Assembly: GCA_030686995.1 (NCBI GenBank)
Contig: CM060709.1
Location: 267,823,057-267,887,056 of the forward strand
Direction of reading: 5' to 3'
From: Artemisia argyi
Taxonomy: Eukaryota; Streptophyta; Magnoliopsida; Asterales; Asteraceae
DNA length: 64,000 nt
The first letter of the stretch is position 1. Every line of letters starts with the position of its first letter. Positions 24,151-36,610 of the stretch are shown piece after piece. The notes below the pieces were generated by a model. It was given only the letters and a program-made list of their open reading frames with translations. It ran no database searches and was not told where the DNA came from. Both the position numbers and the translations under genes were made by a program.

Positions 24151-25131
24151 TGAATATTTTGTATCTGGTCATCCTAGTCAAGTGTGATATTGTAAAAAAA
24201 TAAATTGCATGAAGCAGTAACTAATTAATTTCTTTATATGTGTTTTTTGTAGCAATCGATCTTAAAATGGCAACACAACCATCTACAAGAAAACTGAAAT
24301 GGAGCAATCTATACACGTTTGCATGTTTAGGATCATCACATCATCACCAGTCATTTGTATTAATTGTTGTAATTGGTTGTATTTAATTAGGTAGATGTAA
24401 AGTTTGAAGATTTGAGAATTAAACATAATATTTTGAAACCCGGTTCGACCCGGGTGGTTCAACCGGTTGAACCATTCCGGTCGAAAAATTTGTCGATTTA
24501 AACCGGGTCAACTTGCTAGGTTGGGTCGAAAAAGGGTCAAATTAAATCGGTTCAACCCGTCAGGTTTGAAGCGTGAACCGTTCCGGTAGAAAATTTCATC
24601 GATTTAAACCGGGTCAACTTGCTAGTTTGGGTCGAAAACGGGTCAAATTAAATCGGTTCAACCCGTCAGGTTTGAGCGTCCCGGATAAACCCGGTTTGTC
24701 ATTTGTATTAATTGTTTTAATTGGTTGTATTTAATTTGGTAGATATATTTTTAATTGGTTGTACAATATGAATAAATTATTGTACTTTTAAGTAATGAGG
24801 TATTTTAATAAGATTATTAATTATATTTCCAAATTTCTTTTAGTAAGATTTTTCAAGTTTCAATGTTTGACCAACTTTCATGATACCACTTTCAAAATTG
24901 ATCATTTCTCTATTATAGATAGTTAAGATATGATACATGGGATACAAATTCACGTTTTATAAAAATATGTGACTTAGTATTTATTAGACAATAAAATATG
25001 TATAACAACATGATACAAAGAAGCCACATCAATCTTTAGACGTCATTGTTGAACCTTTAACGAGGCATGGTTTGTTGGTTTCTAACAACAGGATACAAAG
25101 AAGCCACATCATTGTTGAACCTTTAACGAGG
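24151..25131. repeat. repeat family R copy 2 and ACAAAGAAGCC direct repeats
   Basis: 24400-24870 repeats family R, with a doubled CGGGTCAA-rich core. 25010-25131 has two units of ACAAAGAAGCCACATCA followed by TTGTTGAACCTTTAACGAGG; more lie to the right of the MITE at 25132. 24968-24992 contains a paralogue of the Helitron insertion site. No gene. Confidence 0.6.
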
Positions 25132-25686
25132 TAAGGGTGAGCAGAAAAACCGAAATATCCGAATAAACCGAAAATCAAAACTGAATCGAACCGAAAATAA
25201 CCAAACCGAACTAATAACCGAACCGAATTTGCCAAAACCGAACCAAACTGAACTTTTAATTCGGTTCTCGGTTTGGATATGGTTTTGGTAATCAAAACCG
25301 AAAACCAAACTGAAAACCGAATTCATATAAATTTATATATTTTTTATATATTTATATATATATATATAATATCAATAAAACATTATATATTTATATTTAT
25401 ATTTATATGAATAACAATACAATTTTATCCTAATATTAAAAAATACTTTTTATGTTTGAAATAATTTTTTTGGCTAAATATATTTGTATATTTTTCTTTT
25501 TTTTTAAAATAAAGTGTGTAATTCGGTTAAACCGAAAACTGAACCGAACCAAACCGTACTAGAATTCAACCAAACCGAACCGAAAACCGAATTTGAATTA
25601 GGTTTGGTTTGGTTCACGGTTTGACCTAAAAAAACTTTTAACCGAATTAACCGAATAACTGAAAACCGAACCGATCAACACCCCTA
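25132..25686. mobile_element. hAT-type MITE, 555 bp, TSD TAACGAGG
   Basis: TAAGGGTGAGC at the left and CACCCCTA at the right enclose CGAACCGAAAACCGAA-type repeats. The 8-mer TAACGAGG is perfectly repeated at 25124-25131 and 25687-25694. Non-coding. Confidence 0.93.
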
Positions 25687-25789
25687 TAACGAGGTATGGT
25701 TTGTTGGTTTCTAACGAGGTATGGTTCTTGGTTTCTAACAAGAGGATATAAAGAAGCCACATCATTGGGACTTAGTATTTATTAGACAA
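25687..25789. other. direct-repeat DNA next to the Helitron
   Basis: Further units of AACGAGGTATGGTT and AAGAAGCCACATCATTG, ending CTTAGTATTTATTAGACAA at the Helitron border. Confidence 0.6.
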
Positions 25790-25825
25790 CGAGCGTGGAA
25801 GCTCGCGCGTTGCTGCGGGAAATTT
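25790..25825 (-). other. Helitron 3' terminus with hairpin
   Basis: On the minus strand CCCGCAGCAACGCGCGAGC is followed by CTTCCACGCTCG and then host T. The same CCCGCAGCAACGCGCG...CTCG-T end closes the 1-kb Helitron at 38618. Helitrons end in a GC-rich hairpin plus CTRR; here the last four bases are CTCG in both members. Confidence 0.75.
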
Positions 25826-26131
25826 TGGACTATGAGCAAAAGATTGTTCCTTGTTATTGAAAGTGTTTTGAATACTTATTAGTGTATTTGTTTATTGTTT
25901 TTCAATTGTGTAATATAAATTATTTATGGAGGGAGTAAAAAAAAGTTGTGTCATATGTGGTTTTTGTAAATGGGTTTCTAAAATATTGCATTTGTATATG
26001 CGTTTGTTTTGGTTAACATATTTTGCCGATAATATTTTACATAGTTTAGTGTTTTATGATATCTTGTAATTAACGGGTTGTGTTTAGATGTGGTGATTTT
26101 TTACGTGTTTAATATTTTTATTTGTTGTTGT

Positions 26132-26132
<1 letters not shown>

Positions 26133-26180
<48 letters not shown>
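26133..26180. repeat. (AT)n microsatellite
   Basis: About 21 AT dinucleotides near the Helitron 3' end. Confidence 0.95.
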
Positions 26181-26185
<5 letters not shown>

Positions 26186-26417
26186 TTTTTTACAAAGAAA
26201 TTCTGTTTTTAATAGTTTGTGTTTTGGATTTTTGCATTGGGCTTTTGTTTTGGGCTTTGTAAGTTTGAATATTGTTGTGGCTTTTATATGGGTAACTGTT
26301 TGGGTCATATGTTAAAGTGGTGAAGTGTGTATCCGTTATTTCAGTTTTGGGGAAACGGATTGTGTAAAATTAGGGTTAGTAATTTTAACACCTTAATTTG
26401 GCTGCTGTTCATACTCA

Positions 26418-26774
26418 ATGGCTCCTAAATACCCAAAATTGCTACAGATCGGGCAACAAATCGGTGATAGGCGTGTGGAGAAGGTTCTGGAGGGTATTTT
26501 TGTTCGCGAGAAGCGTGCTTACAGTTGTGATGAGAAAGTTTATAAGGAAAGAATTGAAGAGGTGAAAAGCCGTATGGAGCACAGGCATGAACTTATTCGT
26601 GAGCTGAAAAAATTTGGGCTTCATCCGTTGCTGCAACAATTTGTGGAGGAGTTAAAGGCTGCTGAGCGTTTTGACCTAAATGAAATTGGGTGGTTGATTC
26701 AGAAGAGTTACACTGCTAGTTTGCGTGTCAGTGAGAACTCTAAAACCATCAAGAAACTTAGGACTTTCAATTAA
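26418..26774 (+). CDS. small helical protein in Helitron, unrecognised
   Basis: A 118-aa open frame with ATG and TAA and no interruption, on the strand opposite to RepHel. The protein is basic and mostly helix-forming: REKRAYSCDEKVYKERIEEV and RMEHRHELIRELKKFGLHPL are amphipathic, and the tail ends KTIKKLRTFN. I see no signal peptide, membrane segment or zinc motif and do not recognise the family. It lies between the Helitron 3' end and the RPA-like gene, next to another ORF of similar size. It may be a captured host gene or an element-encoded accessory protein. Coding potential rests on length and composition only. Confidence 0.5.
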   Translation: MAPKYPKLLQIGQQIGDRRVEKVLEGIFVREKRAYSCDEKVYKERIEEVKSRMEHRHELIRELKKFGLHPLLQQFVEELKAAERFDLNEIGWLIQKSYTASLRVSENSKTIKKLRTFN

Positions 26775-27847
26775 TGTTGTATCTGGTTGTAGTTTTGTAT
26801 GATGTGTTTAAATGTAGTACCTTTTGTATCGTGTGGCTGGTAGTAAAAATGGTATATCTGCGTCTATGTGTGTCACAACTATGCAGATATGTTATGGTAT
26901 ATCTTTTGAATGTATGAAATTCCAGTGTAACTGGAATTTTTTGAACCTTATGTTAATAGATATAAAAGTATGGTTTCGTATCTGTTTGCTAGAATGATGT
27001 TTTGATTGTGTCAGAAGTATATAGTTTATCTATATTGTAGATTTTCAGCATATTAGATAGTGGTTGTATAAACAAAGGTATAAAATTTTTATTTTGTTAG
27101 TTTCAAATGTATTTGTAAATTTGGATTTTTTTTTTTTTTTTTTTTTGGTATAAAAAAAAAAGAAATGTGTTTTTGCAATTTATAAAAAGGTGATATCATT
27201 TTATGGTTTTTTGAAATGGGTTTACTGTTATTTTGTTACCTTGAGAGTGATTTTGTTTTGGATGTGCTAAAAAGTTTAGTTTTGTATGGTAGATATCATT
27301 TGGATGTTTATGAAATGTGGCACCAATGTGTTTAATTTCTGGTGCGGCTGCATGAGTTGTTTTTTTTTTATTGTGTATTAGTTAGAATGGTTATTTTGTT
27401 AGTGAACTGGTTTGTAAATTATTATAAGGCTACAGTTTTATGCTAGTATACCTAAATGTTTAAATCAATGGGTTTGTGAACAGTGTAAAAAGTTTGGGTA
27501 GTTTATTTGTTTTTTTAGGACAGAAGTCTTTTTACAAATGCAACAGGTACACAGAAGTCTTTTTAGGACAGTGTAAAAAGTTGTGGTTAGGGTCTTAGAT
27601 TCTGTATAACAGTAATATTTGAAAAGGTGGATAGGAAAGTTTTTTATGTGGTGGGGGAGAATTTGTTTTTTCTGTGTTTGTTGAATCACTGTGCTGCATT
27701 GGAAAGATAGCCTAAAGAGTGACTATTCTGGTTTAGTTTGTTTAATTAGGTTAGGTATACTTTTGCGTCTTTAAAAAGAGTGGGTGGTTTGGTTATTTTC
27801 ACTTTTGTTTCACCGGTAATTTTTTTTAAGTTTGTGGAAACAGAAAG
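26775..27847. other. Helitron interior, no gene seen
   Basis: T-rich DNA with a T run at about 27127-27146, consistent with UTR or promoter of the flanking small ORFs. Short open frames on the minus strand show no domain. Confidence 0.5.
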
Positions 27848-28153
27848 ATGGCTGCCACACCTAATTTTGATGAACTAAAAGCTATCTGTGGGTCAAATGA
27901 GATAAAGGATTGTTTCAAATTTTTCTTTGTCCAAGAAGAGGCTGAGAATGAGGGTTTTATTAGGAAACTTGTCGAGTGGTGTGACGGTATGCATGAAAAA
28001 ATTGCAAAGTTTGGACAGATGCTTGAAGAGGGACAGAGTTTCAGCCATTTTGATGTGCCAGCGTGGGATGGGATGGAGTGTTTGGTTGAAGCACAGGCGA
28101 GGAATGGAGTGGTCCTTCAGGCGTTTCTTTGCCTTTTGGATGTACTGCGTTAA
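27848..28153 (+). CDS. second small helical protein in Helitron, unrecognised
   Basis: A 101-aa open frame beginning MAATPNFDELK, acidic in the first half (VQEEAENEGFIRKLVEWCD), with a hydrophobic C-terminal helix FLCLLDVLR. Directly after the TAA (28151-28153) the frame stays open for 16 more codons, basic then acidic, to TAG at 28202. The stop may therefore be a secondary change from a Gln codon. Layout (two helical blocks, about 100-118 aa, same strand) resembles the ORF at 26418 and they could be distant paralogues, but identity is too low to be sure by eye. Function unknown. Confidence 0.5.
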   Translation: MAATPNFDELKAICGSNEIKDCFKFFFVQEEAENEGFIRKLVEWCDGMHEKIAKFGQMLEEGQSFSHFDVPAWDGMECLVEAQARNGVVLQAFLCLLDVLR

Positions 28154-28204
28154 GCACGTGAAGAGAAACGTCGTCATGTGATGGTCATGGAGGTCCATGA
28201 TTAG

Positions 28205-28674
28205 TGTCGTATGTCAGTGTTGTTGTCTGTGTTGTTTTAAGTATGATTTTTTGTTTTGTTTATATGTGTCATGATGGTGTATTGTCGGTTAAGATGTTAT
28301 TCTTAATCACTGTGATGGTAGTTGTAAGAAATTCAGTTTATGAATAAAATCCATCAGTTTGTGTATGTGGAATGGCTTATTGTCGTGAATTGTTTTTTTT
28401 GGTAATCATAATTGTTAGCTTAATAATATATTAACATACATTGGTTTTTAAGCTGAATTGTCATAGTTAATATATGGCATGTTACCTTAATAATATGATA
28501 ACATATACTGGTTTTTACATCATGTGATGTTCACATGTTACAAAAGATGATTTTACATTATTCATAGCTATAGAGTTATTGTTTCAGGCAAAATAGATAG
28601 CAATAATATTGGATAAGGTAGCTGATTAGGAAAAGGATGGTCATTGATGTAGTTTGGTACATTTGACGAGGCGT
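28205..28674. other. Helitron interior, convergent gene ends
   Basis: Region between the plus-strand ORF and the 3' end of the minus-strand RPA-like gene. AATAATATATTAACATACATTGG and a near copy repeat at about 28420-28520. No gene. Confidence 0.5.
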
Positions 28675-31228
28675 TCAATTTTTTTTACTCTTCTTCGGGT
28701 CTGTGTTTGTGTCTTGAAAGAGTTGTCGTTTTGCAACCATTGGTTTGCTTGCATCTGCGTATGATGTTTTTGATGTTGGTTTGTCGATAACGTCCTGTGA
28801 TGATGGTGGTGTGTGAACCGCTGTAAAAAGTAGATTTAATTTAGAATGAATGGTTTTAAAGAATTGGGTTAAAAAGAAATTGTTAATATTAGATATAATT
28901 TCTAACCTGTGGTTTCTGAAGCTGTTGCTTTTCCCTTTATTGATTCTGTTAGCATCTCTGTTGTTGCTTTGGGTTACATTTCTGTGTGTGCTAGAGTTGC
29001 CGCTGCTGGTTATGCAAGGTGTTAGTGTATGCATTAATGTTAGGTTTAAGATTTTATTTGATTTAATTTTTTTCTTGTATTAACAAAAATGTTGCTTACA
29101 GTGCAGGTGTTCTTGCTGGAACGTTGTTGGTGGTGTTTCTTGCATGGCAGCAGCAGCTGGAGCAGAGATGTTGTATTCAATTTGGGCTAACAGCTGTTGT
29201 TCAGGTATTGTGCTGTATGTGACTTTACCTGTTTGTTCATACAATGCTGAGCCTGGTATGAATAAAAAGAAAACAAATAAAAGCAAAAATAGAAGTTTGT
29301 ATCAGTTTTTTGGAACACAACTGTATTGTATATGGTGTTTATAATTGTAGATTTAAGTATAACTTTGTCACCTGATGGTATGTCACTCATTTGGTTTGTC
29401 TTGTGCGGTTGATCCAATAGTGTAGAGAAAATGAACTCAGGTGGTTCTTGCTTAGAAGAAGCATTATAGTAAAATTGAAAGATATGCCTTTTCCCGACAA
29501 TTGATTGTATTTTTTCTGGAATGTCCCGGGGATTAGGATCTTTGAGAGATCTAAGCAATGAATTGCAGTCGAGGCCAACTATGTCGTTAGCTTTCGGTGT
29601 AAAAAATGTTATGGTTGTTGTGGCTGTGTCATCGGTTAGGTAGCCTTTGAAGTGATATCTGCATATATATATATATATATATTAGTGGCATAGCCACATT
29701 ACTTGTTATTACACTGTAATGTGAGAAGTTAGAGTTACCTGTATGTTGGATAGTCTATTGGGCCATGGACTTTGCATTCATAGATACCATTGTCAGTGCC
29801 AATTTTGAGGTTACACTCTGTGCATGCTGGGTAGTACCAATCCCTTGATGTGTTAATGCTTGTTATAGTCCCGTCACATGTAAATCGAACACCCTGCATT
29901 TTTTTTCACACATTAGCTGTTTACACTTGAATTTGATGTAATTATGTAATATAATTTAAAAATTAGCACGACTTACTTCATATGTTTTTGGCTTCTGAGC
30001 TAATAATAAAGCTAAGGGGAACCTGTTTCTCATTTTTTCTCTTTCTTTGTCGTCGTACGATTGTCTGACGATTTCCAAAGGTGGATTTAGGTCAAAAGCT
30101 TCTCTATACCTGTTGCATTTGTAAATAGTAATGAGCTAGTATGATTGGAATAAAATTGTATGTGATGAAATTAAGGATGTAGTAATTACTCTGCTCAGTA
30201 ACGTTCAAGCTGTGGAATTCTTGGGTTAATGTAGTAGTAGGTTGCCGGTGTTGATGAGAGCTGTAACTTGTTATAGTATTTTGAAACTCGGTATGAAGCA
30301 ACTGCTATTATGATTGGTTTTTCAAGCTTATCAATTTCATCTTTTTTGAACCCTTCAGCAAGGTCATCCCACAGTGTTAACTCGATTGAGTTACCGCTGT
30401 TGACAATAGATTTATAAGATATAAATTTTTTTAAAATAATTGTATTTTATATGATATGTTCATAGTTTTAGATTCTTGACTTACTTGAGATTTTGTATTT
30501 CTATTTTGCGGTTAACCATTTGGTCCCTCATAGGATCTCCGACTGTGCCTTTTTCAGTTGAACTGATGTAACATCCAATGTAATCTGTTTAAGTAACAAA
30601 AAAAGGATCATTTTTTTTGTTTCAGATGCGTAAATTTGCCAAGAGTGTTTGGTAGGTAATATTACTTGTGAGGATGGGATACTCTTTCCGGGACTTGTCT
30701 TCTGGATCAACGACTCTTGATGGCAGTCTGTTATAAGCAATGAAGTTGAAATAGTGATCCGGGAATCCATCATTTGGTATTTCAGCAAGCTTCGTGAACC
30801 TGGTGAATGACAAAGATGTCTTGTTTTCCAACGTCTGCTGCCAATTCTCTGTTGGAATACATGTGAACCCTGAGATGCAGTATGCTTTTCCAGGTATAAG
30901 AATTTTTGAAAACTGTTTTATTTTGGAAGCTTCCATATTTGCTTGTATTGCATCGCCCTGTGCAGATGTCAGTGTTTTTTCATACTTAATTATGTGAAAT
31001 TTAGAATTAATGTATATGTTATGTTTATTTTACCTGTTTGTCTAATAAAATTACCCGGAAACCTTTTTCTTCTATGCTTGGTGGTTCTTTGACTATCCAT
31101 GCTCTATACACTTTTGCTTCGAGAATTTTGTTCCTGTCTCTTGGTCGCAAGTCTTTGATGTTTGCATTTACTTCTGCAAGGGTCTTGTTGCTTGTTGATT
31201 GCAACTGATTCATATTAATCTGTGACAT
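28675..31228 (-). pseudogene. RPA70-like single-strand DNA-binding protein of Helitron
   Basis: Ten exons can be traced: 31228 (or 31219)-31034, 30957-30666, 30584-30485, 30396-30190, 30109-29977, 29893-29739, 29658-29372, 29252-29100, 29005-28907 and 28820-28675. All junctions are GT-AG and every phase fits, giving about 585 aa. The order is that of plant RPA1: an OB fold starting NANIKDLRPRDR, a second with SFTRFTKLAEIP, then ELTLWDDLAEGF and a zinc ribbon CTECNLKIG, ending in a basic DPKKSKKN tail. RPA-like proteins coat single-stranded DNA during Helitron transfer. Two in-frame stops occur, TGA at 30195-30197 and TAA at 28974-28976. The gene is therefore probably dead, though otherwise well preserved. 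It may be spliced to RepHel. Confidence 0.85.
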
Positions 31229-31385
31229 TCAGCATTAATAAAAGGAAAAAACAGCAATGTTATTTTATGTTAGGGTTTTTACATAGAAAGATAGTAATTT
31301 GAGAGTCAAAAATGCGTAATGCAATCTACTGAGAATGCAAGTATGTAAAGAATCGGTAATAAAAAATTGGGAAAATGAAATGTAG

Positions 31386-34300
31386 CTAAAATGCACATAA
31401 AAAAAATATAAAGGCATGCATATAAGGTAAGTCATTTTTTGTATGCACTATGATAATATTGACCTGCATTGAACAAATTTCTGTTAAGAAATCTTTATAG
31501 ACTATATTTTTTGTCATATCTATTGGTTGTTTATCATAAGGTTTTATTAGAATTTTTAAACCCTTTGGAGATGTTGCACGTGATAATGCGACGTATAGTT
31601 GACCATGACCGAAAACCGGCTGGGGCAAGTAGACGCCAATTTTCTAAAGAGACTGCCCTTGACTTTTGTTGATGGTCATAGCGTAACAAAGCTTGACCGG
31701 AAACTGTTTCCGTTTGAAAATGAAAGGGTAGTTAGGGTCTTTGTGCGTCAACGGAATTCTTGGTATATACACCTTCTACCCAATTCTTGTTCCTGTGATA
31801 ATTTCTGCCTCGATCAATTTTGACATTAGGTTTTTGACAATCATCCTTGTGCCGTTGCAGAGTCCACCATCTGTGTAAAGATTTCTTAACAACATGATGG
31901 GGCTCCCAACTTTTAGTTCAAGCGCATTTGGTGGTAGGCCAGGAAACCTAAAAGTGTTTAGGTATTCCGGTGGATATAGCATTTCAGTCGCAGCACCGTC
32001 TTTTCCTACCGGAATTGCTTCATCTGTACTTATGTACACTATAGGTTCACCTTCTACCTGTGATAATATCTTTGCATTAATTTCATCAGCTGTTTCATTT
32101 TTCGGACAGACAATTGCCTTTTGCTGCAATACCTGAGCATTTGGGTGTTGTAATGTCTGATTATCGTAGATGAAGTCAATGAGTTTTTGGACACCATTGT
32201 CGTCATCTTGTATCTGGAACTGTTTTGGAATTTTAATTGATGCAGCCTCGCGCGGATTTTCTTCGTCGGTTTCTCCTATTCTACCGTCACCCACGTCAAG
32301 TAACCATGATGTGAAATCATGAACTTCTTTTTTTTCATGATCATCAAGATTAGGTTGAAGCAGCCTCATGTTTTGGTGAAGCTTCAAAACTTTGAAATAC
32401 CGCCACAAATATGATTTTGATATTGACGACGCTATTATCTCTTCTTTGCTTGCCTTTTTTTTTACTGGGAGCGTCTGTCTAAAATCACCACCTAACATAA
32501 CTGTTTTCCCGCCAAATGGCTTATCAAGGTTCTCTAAGATATCCTTTAGGGTTCTATCAAGTGTTTCAAACCATCGGCGGTCATTCATCGGCGCTTCATC
32601 CCATACTATCAAATCAGTTTCAATGAGCAACTTTGCCATGAGTGTCTTCTTTTTTATTGCACACATTGATTGATCATTTAGTTCCAGTGGTATTTTAAAT
32701 CTGGAGTGTGTTGTGCGACCAGCAGGTAGAAGCAAAGAAGCTATACCTGAAGATGCAACAACCAAGACTATCTTACCTTCTGACCGAAGCTTGTTGATAA
32801 TTGTTTTCCAGAGAAAAGTCTTTCCTGTTCCACCGTGTCCGTAAACGAACACCAATTCTTGTGTGTTTTTTGTGCACGCATTGACTATGGTGTTGTACAC
32901 ATGGTTTTGTTCACTGTTCAACTTGACTACTGATGCTACAGCTTCTTCTCTTAACTTTTCTCTGTCATAATTTTTTTCTTCCATGAGTAGCCTGTTGTGG
33001 AGATCTTGTATTAAGCGGGTTGGAGGAAGCGAGAACCCAAACTCTTTTAAAGACTTTGAACATCTGTTAAGTATGATTTCTATTTCATACAAAACAAAGT
33101 TTTTTGTTTCTGGGTCATTGACATGGAGGTTTCTAACGCCGCTGGTTATAGATGCTTTCTTCGGAATGTCATCTGCCATACATCGCCAGTGTCTTTCCTA
33201 GAGTTCTAAAGGGCTAGAGACTTCACAATACATTAGAATGTGAGAAAAAAACATGCGTAGCTCTGCTGCTGATGCTGTTGTTGATGCCTCTTCCAATGCT
33301 ATGTCCCACTCTCGATCATCTTCAAGAAGACCCATCGCTTGACATGCTGCTCGGTACGTTGGATAAATGTGGTCATTGACTGTTCGTACTTCGATAAATG
33401 AGCGGCAACCTTTCTGATGTACAAGTAGCATCCGGAAATAGAAAAGTTCCCCTGCTGCAGGATGCACGTACACTAATCTCCCAATGGAATGCTTCGTTTT
33501 AATTTTCCTTCGTCTCCATGCCTTTGTGTCTTCATACCAAACATATTCAGAGGGGAAGTCTAAATATGTAAGGTGTCGCCCGTCCGTGAACAATTCATTA
33601 TATTCAAATCACTGTGTAAGCGTTGTTAATTTTCTCCCTTCATCTGTCACAACGTGGTTTAAAGGCTCGTTTTCTCCAAAGTTTATTTCTTGCATATCTT
33701 TCAAATGGACTGCAAGTATTTGCACGGCCGGTTCTCTGTGATGGATAGGAAAGTCAAGTATCCTCCAACATGATTCATGTGGGCAGAGAAAACGACCGTC
33801 TATAAAATTTTGAATCTCATCCATCTGTATTCGAGGAGCAGGTGTCGAAGGTCTTGGATCACCGATTGGTTTAACAATACATGCAGCAATTCGGTCCGTT
33901 CCCTTTGAGATATACTTAAATAAGTATTTTATAAGCATGCTCCAACCGCAATATTCAACGTTGGTATAAGCGTGAAACATTAGACAAAGCAACCTGTTGT
34001 ATGGAACAACGTAGGTGTTGTCTAATTTTAGTTCACCTTTTGGAATGTAAGCTGGTGTCCTCCGTCTTCGATAGTGTATATGCCCATCCTGATCAAAGTA
34101 GGTCTTCTCAGTATACTTTTTTGGAAAGTTCTTTGTGCAAGTACCTTCTTGCACACACGGTGCACTCGGTTTCGCATTTCCACACGGACCATGCATCAAC
34201 ATATCTGCTACTACTCTATATGCGTCTGGGTCACTTACTTTGTCAGGCAACTCTGCTGAAATAAACTTGTCAACGTCTTTTGGTTCCTTGATTTTATCTC

Positions 34301-36610
34301 TTGCATCTATCCAAAGGAGTGTGTGACAATGTGGGAGGCCACGTTTTTGAAATTCAATTGTATAAAGAACTGTAAAGAAAAAAGTGGAAAAAAAAGGAAA
34401 AAAAAAATTAGAATAACATCGAAGAATATACGATTTATAATACAGTGGTTGTGAAGAGTAAAGGTTTAAAAACGTATGATACCTCCAGTACATCGACCAA
34501 AGATGTATCCTTCTTTCAGTACTTTCATCAAATCGTTGACCTTTTCTTGAAAAACACGACAGATTACATCAAGTCTATCTGATGGTGTAAGTCCAGGGTA
34601 TCTTTTCATATGCCTTTTAACTTCTGGCCAATTCACATTACATGTAAATGTGATAAAGTACTGCGGATTACCGAGGACTATGCATATAGCAAGTGCGTCA
34701 AGATAATGGTTTTACATGTATCTTGGACCTCCGGTGAAACTGGAAGGAAGTATGATTTTTTTCCCTATTTCGCGTCCAAAATGGTCTCCTTTTGCAATAG
34801 CATCGCATATGCCAGAGAGGCAATCGCTCCTGAGCTTGTTTTGATTCGCTCTAGCAAAATCTAATCGATCTTGTTCAAGCGTGCAATACACTGACACGAC
34901 ATACTGCTGAAACAATCGGCCAGCTCTAAAGATAAGACCATACTGGCCAAATCTTTCATGTAGCTGGTATTTATAGTACATATTCATAGATAATTTCGTT
35001 CGCTTTCTTGTTGCATTGATTCCTGTGAGTGTCATTTTTGTGTTAAAACCGGGCTGGCCATACACAAAAAGAAGAGGATACTGTAGAGACATGTATGAGC
35101 TATGAAGCTTGTTAATTCGTTGAGGGTCTCTATGCTTGTATTCGATAATGACGTCATAGTCTGTTTGACTATTAACATCAGGCTGAAACACTATTGCTCC
35201 AAGAGTTCCTGACGACGGAAGCTGGTACTCTCGATTTCCAACAACATTGTAAAGCTGAATCTTGAATTCAGTTACAATACCCTCATTCACTTTCTCTCTT
35301 TCTGTTCTGAAAACCTGAACTAATTCATTGTGCTCATCGAGAATACGTATCAAAGCTTCGACTATATCGGCCTTTAATCCACTGCGTTCTCTGCCACCAA
35401 AAGCCTTCATTCTGTTGTCAACTTCTCTGTCTGTGTCATACACATAAAGCTGCATAAATTTCGGTTCATTTATGTTGGTGGGACATATAGTGCCTATCCA
35501 ATGGTGGATTTGACCTGATATTTTAAATACATATGGTGCTCTTCCATTATTAATGGAGTTATCTATCTGAGCTCCGAACGATGTCATACTGAACATCTGG
35601 TTGTAAGCGCGAATGCTATCCAGAAAATGCTTGTCTGTGAATATCTGTTTGAAATAGATTGGTGGGTCCAGCTCTTTCTGAAGAAATACTTGTCCGCCTG
35701 TGCAGCATCTATTGTATCTGGGTTTATTTCGGTAAGAATTACTTTTTAGCCTTTATGAGTACCAGAAGGCTGCATTACAATACTCACATGCATACTGACA
35801 ATCCCCAATGTCAATATATAAACGTGATGTATCTGCAATACAAATAGTCAAAGTTAACATTTTTTAAGAGGATTTTTTTGTTTACACTATATTACTACAC
35901 ACATTAGTTTATTTAACATTCATTTCTTACCTTGACTATATGATGCACTTGAACTACTGTGCATAGTATGATCGACTGAATCTTGTTGATCTATTGTATG
36001 GTTCTGAAACTCAGGTGAAGATGCATATGGTATCGTATCTTTTGGATCATTGGAGTGTGATTCTGTAGAGGTAAATTCACATGGTATTTCGTTTGGTTTG
36101 TTATTCAAAAGAATGATGCATGTTTTAGAGAGAAACAGGAAAAAGGTACAATGAAGAACAATTGTTTCAAATAGAATACCTTGTTGTTGTTGGCCTGTGG
36201 TAATGACATTTAGATTTGTCGCTGTTAATTTACGTTTTTTTTTACCACCAATGTTTAATAGACCTGCATAATATAGATAGTCCTTTAGTAACCACATTAT
36301 CTAAACACGGGATACAAAGGTTGGTACTAAAATTACCTTTCCATTTGTTCTTGCAGGTCAGCCGATTGGCTGTTGATGACGACTGTTGTAGAAAAGGTTC
36401 GTTTCCATATATTGTATACATATGTTGGTTACCATTATTTATATTGAAATTCGTATTGTTGTAATTATAGGATAACATATCAACCGTTGACAGTCCATTC
36501 GGATGTTGGTTTTGGTTATTCGACAACGACAGACGTGGCGGTATATTAGTCTGAGTAAGCAGTTCTTTTTCAGGTCCGTCTAAATCAGTTCTTATTAATC
36601 TTTTAGGCAT
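31386..36610 (-). pseudogene. Helitron RepHel (HUH endonuclease + PIF1-like helicase)
   Basis: Five exons fit in phase: 36610-36337, 36263-36180, 36062-35931, 35832-34483 and 34369-31464 (about 1,582 codons). The N-terminus is Asn/Gln-rich with a KKKRK nuclear signal, then a Cys-rich GDCQYACEYCNAAF segment. The Rep domain has GLPHCH (HUH) and YLFKYISKG with the two tyrosines. The helicase has GHGGTGKT (Walker A), VWDEAP (Walker B), GGDFRQTLPV and YVALSRATS. The enzyme nicks and unwinds DNA for rolling-circle transposition. Six in-frame stops interrupt it: 35753-35755, 34712-34714, 33609-33611, 33198-33200, 31776-31778 and 31644-31646. No frameshift was noticed. If the last exon is not spliced, the frame ends at 31386. 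Confidence 0.92.
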
